From: Rudanella sp.
Lineage (GTDB): Bacteria > Bacteroidota > Bacteroidia > Cytophagales > Spirosomataceae
DNA: 5,833 nt
Assembly: GCA_026785985.1 (NCBI GenBank)
Contig: JAJAYX010000279.1
Location: forward strand, 1 to 5,833
Direction: 5' to 3'
The stretch's first letter is position 1; every line of letters begins with the position of its first letter. Both the position numbers and the translations under genes were made by a program. Shown here one piece after another: positions 1-5,817 of the stretch. Under the pieces are notes generated by a model that did not search any database, was not told where the DNA came from, and was given only the letters and a program-made list of their open reading frames with translations.

Positions 1-1
1 A

Positions 2-1879
2 CACTGTATTGGCTTGTTAATAGCCTTGCTTCACATGGTCTCTGTTCTCTCCTCTTATGCTCAAATGAGGCCCTCTAATGCCCGCGATTCGCTGTTTTGT
101 AAAACACCCGAACCTACCCCCTCTGAAATAAGAGCGTTGGAATCCCAGATAAAACTGGCTCTGGCCGTGAAACAGGCATCGGGCATCGACAAAGCAGGAG
201 TCACCGCCTACGTTCCCATTCGGCCCCACATTTTCCGCCGATCCAACGGCACTGGCGGGATGACCCTCAACAGCCTGAATAACGTACTGGCGCTCACCAA
301 TAAATTTTACTTCGACAATGGGTCGGGGATCCAGTTTTATTTCTGCGGCACCTCACCCGATTACATCAACAACGATGCCCTATTCCTGGCTTTTCCCAGC
401 AACGACGAATCATCGGCTGACAGCCGCGATGCCACGAACGCGATGAATGTTTACCTGGTCAATGTATTTGATGACAGTCGTATCCTGGGGTTTGCCAATT
501 TCCCCAATAACTCGGTTCAATCGACACGCTCATTTATCAGAACCGGTAGCCTGTCAGATAGCTATATTGGTAGTTATGTACTCAATCATGAATTGGGCCA
601 TAATTTCAACCTCTATCACACCTTTCAGGGTAATTCTCCAAGCAATACTCCCGAACTCGTGACTCGCGGCAGTGACGCCAATTGTACGTTTGCAGGTGAC
701 CTTATCTGCGACACACCCGCCGATCCATTTGGTCGAAATGGGGCTACCTCGTCTATCGTAAATGGTTGCGAGGTGTATACTGGCACCATCACCGACCCGA
801 ATGGCCAGCCATATAACCCGCAAATGGCCAATATTATGTCGTATTATGACGGCTGTAACTCCCTGTTCACGGCCGGGCAATTTGAGCGGATTCAGGGCGG
901 TTTGGCAGCCCGGCAAAATGCAACGGCCTACACCATCGACTGCCCCCCTACGCCGGTTGCTCCTGTCTCTACCCTGAATGCTACACCCGGACCAAGCGGG
1001 GGCATTGTGCTGACCTGGCAGGACAATGCCAGTAACGAAATGGGCTATGTGATCGAACGCTCCACCTCGCCAACAGGTCTTTTTGGGCCAATCGGAGGAT
1101 TGGGGCCTGACAACACCTCATTTAACGACCTGAACACCAGCTCGTTTACTACCTATTCATACCGTATACGACCCTCCAATAGCACTACGGGTGGGTTGTC
1201 GGGGGTTGTTACGGCCACATCGGGAGCTACTTTTTGCCGACCTACATTCACAAGAGGTTGTTATGAAGCGGATGGTCTGGATAGTTTTACCATCAATGAC
1301 ACCGTGATGAGTCAGAATACGGGTTGTTCATCAACGGCTTATAATCAGTATGTTAGCCCTGTTCCCACACTTGTTGCCGGGCAAACAGTGCCAATCGGCG
1401 GGCGGCTTCTAAGTACTGTTTATAGAGAAGGGGTCACCATTTGGGGTGACCTGAACCGCAACAATACGTATGAAGCCTCGGAGCAACTCTATCAGACACC
1501 TGCCACACTGCCGACCGGGTTTTCGGGGAACCTGACCATCCCGGTCGGCACAGCCGCAGGCTCCCTGAAAATCAGGTTGATTGTTCAATTTGGGGGTAAC
1601 CCTACCAATCCCTGTGGTAATTACGAATACGGGGAGGGTGAAGATTACGTTGTGCAGGTCAGTTCGACCTGTGCCACCCTGTTCACCACCCGCGCGGGCA
1701 ACTGGAACGACCCCACCCTATGGTCGTGTAACCGGGTGCCAACGGCCACCGACTCCGTCGAGGTTCGGCACGTTGTTACGGTGCCAGCCAGCACAACAGT
1801 CTCTGCCCGGCGTGTTACCTATATAGCGGTAGGCAAGGTTATAATTGGCGCAGGCGGGCGGTTGCTGCTGGGTTTATAG
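2..1879 (+). CDS. Secreted M43 (pappalysin/cytophagalysin-like) zinc metalloprotease with FnIII and GEVED modules, 5'-partial
   Basis: Likely an exported protease that cleaves proteins outside the cell. The frame is open to the left edge. The TTG at 14 and ATG at 35 fall inside a hydrophobic stretch ending SSYAQ, which looks like the end of a signal peptide, so the true start is probably upstream of the window. Counting from the codon at 14, the zinc site HELGHNFNLYH is at 192-202 (H192, E193, H196, H202), followed by GDLICDTPAD at 228-237, typical of M43, and the Met-turn NIMSY with M275. An FnIII-like domain covers about 316-403. A GEVED-type domain covers about 408-552 and contains WGDLNRNNTYEASE and GEGEDY (540-545). 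The tail from C553 (GNWNDPTLW, RVPTATDSV, VTVPA) is a beta-rich module common at the ends of Bacteroidota secreted proteins. The usual Gly of HExxHxxGxxH is Asn here. I see no canonical type IX secretion C-terminal domain. The family call is strong; the substrate is unknown. Confidence 0.9.
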   Translation, partial: HCIGLLIALLHMVSVLSSYAQMRPSNARDSLFCKTPEPTPSEIRALESQIKLALAVKQASGIDKAGVTAYVPIRPHIFRRSNGTGGMTLNSLNNVLALTNKFYFDNGSGIQFYFCGTSPDYINNDALFLAFPSNDESSADSRDATNAMNVYLVNVFDDSRILGFANFPNNSVQSTRSFIRTGSLSDSYIGSYVLNHELGHNFNLYHTFQGNSPSNTPELVTRGSDANCTFAGDLICDTPADPFGRNGATSSIVNGCEVYTGTITDPNGQPYNPQMANIMSYYDGCNSLFTAGQFERIQGGLAARQNATAYTIDCPPTPVAPVSTLNATPGPSGGIVLTWQDNASNEMGYVIERSTSPTGLFGPIGGLGPDNTSFNDLNTSSFTTYSYRIRPSNSTTGGLSGVVTATSGATFCRPTFTRGCYEADGLDSFTINDTVMSQNTGCSSTAYNQYVSPVPTLVAGQTVPIGGRLLSTVYREGVTIWGDLNRNNTYEASEQLYQTPATLPTGFSGNLTIPVGTAAGSLKIRLIVQFGGNPTNPCGNYEYGEGEDYVVQVSSTCATLFTTRAGNWNDPTLWSCNRVPTATDSVEVRHVVTVPASTTVSARRVTYIAVGKVIIGAGGRLLLGL

Positions 1880-1899
1880 TAACTGAAATACAACGAAAC

Positions 1900-1927
1900 G
1901 GGGAGACCACCTTGCTGTGATCTCCCC
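1900..1927 (+). terminator. Hairpin 20 bp after the M43 gene, possible terminator
   Basis: GGGGAGA (1900-1906) pairs perfectly with TCTCCCC (1921-1927). After one mismatch, three further pairs close a six-base loop, CTTGCT. It begins 20 bp after the stop of the metalloprotease gene, where a terminator is expected. The + strand lacks a clear T-run after the stem (ATTCCATTGG follows), so it is not a textbook intrinsic terminator. The stem itself is certain; its role is inferred. Confidence 0.5.
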
Positions 1928-2069
1928 ATTCCATTGGCTGGGTGCGTTTCGAACTTGTGCGTTTTACCAGTATCAGGCAAGACCTTCCACGCAAGAAAGA
2001 AATGCACTCCCTAAATTAGTTCGAGGCTCGGTAAAATCGACCATTTTTCGCTGATTGCCCCTAATTTCC

Positions 2070-2077
2070 TATTTTTG
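2070..2077 (+). promoter_or_regulatory. Bacteroidota-type -7 element (TATTTTTG) before the trypsin-like protease gene
   Basis: TATTTTTG is a perfect match to the Bacteroidota primary sigma factor -7 consensus TAnnTTTG and lies 26 bp before the ATG at 2104. No good -33 TTTG at the usual distance is visible; the nearest TTG (2055-2057) is only 12 bp upstream. The rest of the 1880-2103 gap holds the hairpin at 1900 and no gene that I can support. Confidence 0.45.
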
Positions 2078-2103
2078 CTCCTTACTTCTTTTATACAACC
2101 ACC

Positions 2104-2991
2104 ATGTTCGTCGACGCTATTGAGCGCATTGATACCTTTACCCGCCCTATGCACTCCATTGTCCGGCTCTATGGTCACGGCGAGGTTGTTCCTGGCAGTG
2201 CTACCCTGTTTTTTGTGAATGACGAAGGCTGCGCCATAACCTGCAAACACGTAGCCGAACTGATTGTGAACGCCGATGCGATCTACCAGAATTACCGTCA
2301 GTTTCAGTCGGAAAAGGGGTCGCTGGCACGGGATAAGAACGGAGCAAACCAGGTTCGTCAGCTAGAAGAAAAATACAACCTCCGGGCCGAGAGCATGATT
2401 CGGATTCGGAACTCGTTTCACAACTGTTTCGATCAGTTTTCCGAAATCACCATCGACATGCATCCAACCTACGATTTGGCTCTGCTGCGCTTTAAAAAGT
2501 ATACCCGGAAGCTCTATCCGGCCCATGCCGTTTTCGCCCGCGACAGTAGCTTCATAAAACCGGGCCGGAGCCTGTGCCGATTGGGATACCCGTTCCCTGA
2601 GTTCACCAATTTTCGCTACAATCCCCAAACCGACGATATTGAGTGGACCGAAACAGGCCGCCTGAGTTCGGCGCGGTTCCCCATCGACGGCATTGTGACG
2701 CGCCTGATTGCCGATCCCGATGGCATCATATCAGGCGTTGAAATGAGTACGCCCGGTTTGCGGGGCCAAAGCGGTGGCCCCCTTTTCGACACTCGCGGAC
2801 TGATTTACGGAATGCAATCGGCCACGCGGCATCTGCACCTCGGGTTCGATATTCAGGATATGGAAGTTCTGGTCAATAATCGCAAAACAAAGGTCTCGAA
2901 TTACCCCTTCCTGAATGTGGGCATATGCGTTCATGTGGACGTAATCAAGCGGTTTTTGCGGGAACGTGGCGTGATGTTCCATGAAGCCTGA
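2104..2991 (+). CDS. Trypsin-like (S1/chymotrypsin-fold) serine protease without signal peptide
   Basis: This 295-residue protein carries what looks like a complete serine-protease triad: H49 in ITCKHVAEL, D124 in TYDLALLRF and S223 in GQSGGPLFD. The motif GxSGGP plus the spacing from Asp to Ser fit the trypsin-like peptidase fold. There is no signal peptide and no membrane segment, so it probably acts in the cytosol. No PDZ domain follows, unlike DegP/HtrA. Between His and Asp lies an enlarged, charged and probably helical stretch (about 56-112, including QVRQLEEKYNLRAESMIRIR), longer than I would expect for a minimal trypsin fold. The ATG at 2104 is chosen because the frame upstream offers no better start and a -7 element sits 26 bp before it. 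It lies 36 bp before the M20 gene, but that gene has its own promoter-like element, so an operon is not assured. The target is unknown. A degenerate, non-proteolytic use is possible but less likely with all three residues present. Confidence 0.82.
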   Translation: MFVDAIERIDTFTRPMHSIVRLYGHGEVVPGSATLFFVNDEGCAITCKHVAELIVNADAIYQNYRQFQSEKGSLARDKNGANQVRQLEEKYNLRAESMIRIRNSFHNCFDQFSEITIDMHPTYDLALLRFKKYTRKLYPAHAVFARDSSFIKPGRSLCRLGYPFPEFTNFRYNPQTDDIEWTETGRLSSARFPIDGIVTRLIADPDGIISGVEMSTPGLRGQSGGPLFDTRGLIYGMQSATRHLHLGFDIQDMEVLVNNRKTKVSNYPFLNVGICVHVDVIKRFLRERGVMFHEA

Positions 2992-2993
2992 TG

Positions 2994-3001
2994 TATCTTT
3001 G
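2994..3001 (+). promoter_or_regulatory. Bacteroidota-type -7 element (TATCTTTG) before the M20 hydrolase gene
   Basis: TATCTTTG matches TAnnTTTG perfectly, begins 3 bp after the stop of the protease gene, and lies 26 bp before the ATG at 3028. No convincing -33 element is seen; TTTG at 2955-2958 is too far upstream. It suggests that the M20 gene can be transcribed independently of the protease gene. Confidence 0.45.
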
Positions 3002-3027
3002 GCCGACCGTACTATCCTCTGCTTTTT

Positions 3028-4119
3028 ATGAATACCCAACTAACTTCCCGACAAACCACGCTGACCGAAGCGGCTATTTCGCTGCTTAAACAGTTAATTT
3101 CTACCCCTTCGTATAGTCGGGAAGAAGACAAAACAGCCCTATTGATCGAGCAATTCCTGACCGATCAGGGCATTCCGTTTCAACGAAAAAAGAACAATAT
3201 CTGGGCCACTAATCAGCATTTCGATCCGGCCAAACCGACGATGCTGCTCAATTCGCACCACGACACGGTGAAACCCAATCCGTCGTGGACACTCGACCCG
3301 TTTACTCCGCTGGTCGAGGATGGTAAGCTGTTTGGGCTAGGGTCGAATGATGCCGGAGGGTGCCTTGTTTCGTTGCTGGCCACGTTTTGCTGGTTTTATA
3401 ACCGAACCGATCTACGCTATAACATCGTGATGGCAGCCACCGCCGAGGAAGAAATTTCGGGCCGCGACGGGCTGGAACTGATCGTGGACGACCTGCCGCC
3501 CATTAGCTTTGCCATTGTGGGCGAACCCACCGAGATGCAGTTGGCCGTGGCCGAAAAAGGCTTGCTGGTGATTGATTGTGTGGCCCACGGGCGGTCGGGC
3601 CATGCCGCCCGTGACGAGGGCGACAATGCCATTTATAAAGCGATTCAGGATATTAACTGGCTCACGACCTACCAGTTCCCGAAGGTGTCGCCTACGTTGG
3701 GGCCGATCAAAATGTCGGTTACAATGATCAATGCCGGGACGCAACACAATGTGGTGCCGGACACCTGCACCTTCACCGCCGACATTCGGGCAACCGAGCA
3801 ATACACCCTCGAAGAACTCATCGACACCGTAAAAGACAACATCAGTTCGGAGGTCAAACCCCGGTCTATCCGGCTTAAACCGTCGAGCATCCCCATCGAC
3901 CATCCTATTGTGCAGGCCGGTATTGCCCTGGGCCGCACTACTTATGGTTCACCCACCACCTCCGATCAGGCTTTATTAGATTGCCCGTCGCTCAAATGCG
4001 GGCCGGGGCATTCGGGTCGGTCGCACACGGCCAACGAGTTTGTGTACCTCCACGAAGTTGAAGAAGGCATTTGGGGGTATGTAGCGATGATTCAGTCAGT
4101 GATGAGTGATGAACGATGA
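3028..4119 (+). CDS. argE: M20 family metallo-hydrolase, ArgE-like (N-acetylornithine / N-acyl-citrulline deacylase)
   Basis: A cytosolic two-metal amidohydrolase of 363 residues. It probably removes the N-acyl group from an arginine precursor; in Bacteroidota this family acts with the acylated citrulline route. Visible M20 residues are H77 and D79 in SHHDTV, the bridging D108 in GSNDAGG, the catalytic base E141 and ligand E142 in AEEEISG, ligand E166 in VGEPTEM, and H333 in GRSHTANE. The dimerisation-domain GHAARDEGDN (191-200) and NAGTQHNVVPD (235-245) are also typical, as is SPTTSDQALL late in the protein. Length is normal for the family. The ATG at 3028 puts the expected helix LTEAAISLLKQLISTPSYS near the N-terminus. 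No other arginine genes lie beside it here. The last residues, VMSDER, are encoded by one arm of an inverted repeat and may not be ancestral. The exact acyl group and substrate (acetylornithine, acetylcitrulline or succinylcitrulline) cannot be told from this window. Confidence 0.85.
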   Translation: MNTQLTSRQTTLTEAAISLLKQLISTPSYSREEDKTALLIEQFLTDQGIPFQRKKNNIWATNQHFDPAKPTMLLNSHHDTVKPNPSWTLDPFTPLVEDGKLFGLGSNDAGGCLVSLLATFCWFYNRTDLRYNIVMAATAEEEISGRDGLELIVDDLPPISFAIVGEPTEMQLAVAEKGLLVIDCVAHGRSGHAARDEGDNAIYKAIQDINWLTTYQFPKVSPTLGPIKMSVTMINAGTQHNVVPDTCTFTADIRATEQYTLEELIDTVKDNISSEVKPRSIRLKPSSIPIDHPIVQAGIALGRTTYGSPTTSDQALLDCPSLKCGPGHSGRSHTANEFVYLHEVEEGIWGYVAMIQSVMSDER

Positions 4120-4162
4120 ACGGGCTGACGCGAACGGTATTCATCGTTCCTTACTCATCACT
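4098..4162. repeat. Inverted repeat spanning both stop codons of the converging genes; probable bidirectional terminator
   Basis: Arms 4098-4120 and 4140-4162 are reverse complements at 21 of 23 positions, separated by 19 bp. The left arm is made of heptamers: GATGAGT (4101-4107), GATGAAC (4108-4114), GATGAAC (4115-4121). The right arm, read on the - strand, gives GATGAGT, AAGGAAC, GATGAAT. Both flanking genes stop inside it, TGA at 4117-4119 (+) and at 4141-4143 (-), only 21 bp apart and in the same phase relative to the repeat. A hairpin here would sit at the 3' end of both transcripts and could terminate them or protect them. No T-run follows on either strand. Confidence 0.8.
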
Positions 4163-5430
4163 ACCTTAACCGTATCAATCCGGGTGCCGTCCATCGATTC
4201 GACAATGAACGTGAAGGGAGCCATTTCGATGCGTTCGCCCACGCTGGGGAGGTCTTCGTTGAGGGCCAGAATAAGGCCGCCGAGGGTATCGTAGCGGGCC
4301 GAGGGTTGGTCGCCTTCGGGGATGTTCCAGCCAAATTTTTCGTTCAGGTAGGCAATTTCATGTCGGGCACTGAGCCGGTAGGTATTGTCGTCGATTTGGC
4401 GTTCGGTCCAGTCTTCATTGGTATCGAACTCATCCTGAATTTCCCCAAAAATCTGCTCTACAATATCCTCCACGCTGATAATGCCCGCCGTGCCGCCAAA
4501 CTCATCGACAACCAGGGCCAGGCTTTTGTGCTCGCTGGTGAACCGGAGTAGCAGATCCTGAGCGGGCATAGTTTCGGGCACTGTTACAATGGGGGTCAGA
4601 ATGCTCTCGATGGTTTGGGGTTTTTCAAACAAGGCAAGGGCATGGCAGTAGCCAATTATATCGTCGATGCTCTCGCGATAGACCAGGATTTTGGAGTGAC
4701 CACTATTCTGAAAAGCCCGGCGCAGATCGTCTACACTATCGTCCACTTCAACAGCAGTGACCTCCCGGCGCGGAATCAGGCAGTCGCGCACCCGAACATC
4801 CCGAAACTCGATGGCGTTATTGAAAATCCGAGTGTCCACATCCACTTCGTCCTCCGTTTTGGCCTTTGTTTGATTGGCCTGTTGCAGGTAATGATTCAGA
4901 TCGGTGAGGCCAAAAACGGGCCGGATTTCGTCATGTTTCTGGCGCAAAATATACTTGTTGAAAAGTCGGGCAGTGCCCACCAGCACCCGCACGAGGGGGG
5001 CAATAGCCTGATAGATAATCCACAAGGGCACGGCTAACAACTCCAGAAAGGCATCGGGATGAATGAGGGCCAGGCTCTTGGGTAGGTAGTCGGCCACGGG
5101 CATAAATACTACGGTCAGGATGAGCGTTTCGAGGGCGATCACTACAAACGGATTGTCGTAATTATCGGGCAAAAAGTCCATCAAAAGGGGATGAAGGCCC
5201 GTGACCCCCAACACGGCATACAGAACCAGGAAAAGCGTGTTGCCCACCAGCGTGGTTCCGACAAACAAAATGGGTTGTTTGAGAAACTGCGACACCAGTT
5301 TTTCGCCAACGGGTCCCTGTTTGCTGTGCAGTTCAAAATAAACCCGGTTCACTGATAAATAGGCCGTTTCGACTGCCGAGAAAAAGCCGGCCAGAATAAG
5401 CGCGAGAAAAGCACCGAGGAGTAGGAGCAT
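4141..5430 (-). CDS. CNNM/CorC-type hemolysin-family membrane protein (DUF21, two CBS, CorC_HlyC)
   Basis: An inner-membrane protein of 429 residues, full length for the family. Members are linked to Mg2+/Co2+ efflux or homeostasis; hemolysin is a historical name. The N-terminal CNNM/DUF21 region (about 1-195) has four hydrophobic segments near 1-24, 53-76, 93-116 and 127-151. It also shows the family signatures SAVETAYLSVNR (18-29), GNTLFLV (63-69) and VADYLPKSLA (112-121). Two CBS domains follow at about 216-268 and 272-336, with DEFGGTAGIISVEDIVEQIFGEIQDEFD in the second; they probably bind an adenine nucleotide. The C-terminal CorC_HlyC domain is at about 344-427 and includes YDTLGGLIL. 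In the third membrane motif, many homologues have GE before the PK pair where this protein has AD. The ATG at 5430 is directly followed by the first membrane helix. No promoter is seen in the 76-bp gap upstream, so it is probably transcribed with the small membrane protein gene. GldE is a related gliding protein, but I cannot support that name. Confidence 0.9.
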   Translation of the reverse strand: MLLLLGAFLALILAGFFSAVETAYLSVNRVYFELHSKQGPVGEKLVSQFLKQPILFVGTTLVGNTLFLVLYAVLGVTGLHPLLMDFLPDNYDNPFVVIALETLILTVVFMPVADYLPKSLALIHPDAFLELLAVPLWIIYQAIAPLVRVLVGTARLFNKYILRQKHDEIRPVFGLTDLNHYLQQANQTKAKTEDEVDVDTRIFNNAIEFRDVRVRDCLIPRREVTAVEVDDSVDDLRRAFQNSGHSKILVYRESIDDIIGYCHALALFEKPQTIESILTPIVTVPETMPAQDLLLRFTSEHKSLALVVDEFGGTAGIISVEDIVEQIFGEIQDEFDTNEDWTERQIDDNTYRLSARHEIAYLNEKFGWNIPEGDQPSARYDTLGGLILALNEDLPSVGERIEMAPFTFIVESMDGTRIDTVKVVMSKER

Positions 5431-5436
5431 AGTGTA

Positions 5437-5471
5437 GGATACTGGATATTGGACGCTGGCTGTTGGACTTT
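5437..5471. repeat. Five tandem 7-bp units upstream of the CNNM gene
   Basis: Five consecutive heptamers start at 5437, 5444, 5451, 5458 and 5465, all of the form GGnnnnT: for example GGATACT, GGATATT, GGACGCT. Positions 1, 2 and 7 are invariant and position 3 is A in four of five. The array begins 7 bp from the start codon of the CNNM gene, on its 5' leader side, and its last units form the left arm of the hairpin at 5452-5500. Confidence 0.7.
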
Positions 5472-5500
5472 TCTGGCCGGAAAGTCCGATAGCCAGCGTC
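5452..5500. repeat. Long intergenic hairpin between the small membrane protein gene and the CNNM gene
   Basis: Arms 5452-5471 and 5481-5500 are reverse complements at 18 of 20 positions around a 9-base centre. Outer blocks GACGCTGGCT/AGCCAGCGTC and inner blocks GGACTTT/AAAGTCC are perfect. The two differences would be G-U pairs in + strand RNA but A-C mismatches in the RNA of the leftward genes. It lies 6 bp past the stop of the upstream gene and 21 bp before the ATG of the CNNM gene. It could tune read-through or mRNA stability between them. No T-run follows on the - strand, so it is not a typical terminator. Confidence 0.8.
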
Positions 5501-5506
5501 TAAAGC

Positions 5507-5737
5507 CTATTTCTTCTTTTTCTTCTTCTGATCTGCGGCCATTTGTTTAATAGTAGGCGAAATGAATTTTTCGCGTTGAAGCCGTTTATTCCGAACATAC
5601 TGGAAGGCGAACAACAACCCCAGGCAAAGCATCAGATAAACATAGCTGTCCAGAAATGAGGTGCGCTGGTATTCCAGAATCCAGATAATTAATGCACCGG
5701 CAGCACCAGCCAGCAAGAGTGTTTCGTTTAGTTTCAT
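5507..5737 (-). CDS. Small two-helix membrane protein with hexalysine C-terminus, function unknown
   Basis: I do not recognise this 76-residue protein. It has two hydrophobic segments, about 5-21 (ETLLLAGAAGALIIWIL) and 31-47 (SYVYLMLCLGLLFAFQY), joined by a short polar turn containing R25 and D30. A basic cytosolic tail from R49 to the end finishes in six lysines. The positive-inside rule puts both ends in the cytosol. The lysine run is encoded by mixed AAG and AAA codons (5510-5527), giving a purine-rich tract. The ATG at 5737 is supported by a promoter-like pair 49-80 bp upstream and by the hydrophobic start right after MKLNET. It lies 76 bp upstream of the CNNM gene on the same strand and may be its partner or just a co-transcribed neighbour. 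A real gene is likely, given its coherent membrane topology and position, but no role can be assigned. Confidence 0.7.
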   Translation of the reverse strand: MKLNETLLLAGAAGALIIWILEYQRTSFLDSYVYLMLCLGLLFAFQYVRNKRLQREKFISPTIKQMAADQKKKKKK

Positions 5738-5751
5738 CGTTGGGTGTAATC

Positions 5752-5772
5752 CTGTCTAAAAATCGTAGACAG
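5752..5772. repeat. Perfect 7-bp inverted repeat in the leader of the small membrane protein gene
   Basis: CTGTCTA (5752-5758) and TAGACAG (5766-5772) are exact reverse complements around a 7-base AT-rich centre. The element is 14 bp upstream of the start codon at 5737 and downstream of the promoter-like element, so it would be in the mRNA leader. It could be an operator or a small RNA hairpin near the ribosome entry region. Confidence 0.5.
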
Positions 5773-5785
5773 AATTCAGACTCCG

Positions 5786-5817
5786 CTAAGTTAGATCAGA
5801 AAAAGACACCACCCAAA
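5786..5817 (-). promoter_or_regulatory. Promoter-like pair for the leftward genes (TTTG - 20 bp - TAACTTAG)
   Basis: On the - strand, TTTG (5814-5817) is followed after 20 bp by TAACTTAG (5786-5793), which matches TAnnTTTG at all but one defined position. The spacing is within the range of Bacteroidota promoters. It would drive the small membrane protein and probably the CNNM gene. The remaining 5738-5833 region shows no other gene. Confidence 0.45.

Noticed and set aside
14..16. TTG as the true start of the metalloprotease
   Set aside because: The frame is open to the window edge and the TTG falls within the hydrophobic core of the signal peptide, leaving no basic N-region; the start is most likely outside the window.
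554..916. 120-aa open frame on the - strand within the M43 gene
   Set aside because: It is antisense to the catalytic domain and shows no protein-like features.
1819..2007. 62-aa - strand open frame over the end of the M43 gene and the following gap
   Set aside because: It runs through the hairpin at 1900-1927, overlaps coding sequence, and has no recognisable protein features.
2104..2991. DegP/HtrA assignment for the serine protease
   Set aside because: There is no signal peptide or membrane anchor and no PDZ domain after the catalytic Ser, and the total length is too short.
3412..3903. 163-aa open frame on the - strand within the M20 gene
   Set aside because: It lies wholly inside a well-supported gene with intact catalytic motifs, and its translation shows no recognisable domain; it is an antisense shadow.
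4615..5037. 140-aa open frame on the + strand within the CNNM gene
   Set aside because: It is opposite conserved CNNM and CBS coding sequence and has no domain or promoter of its own.
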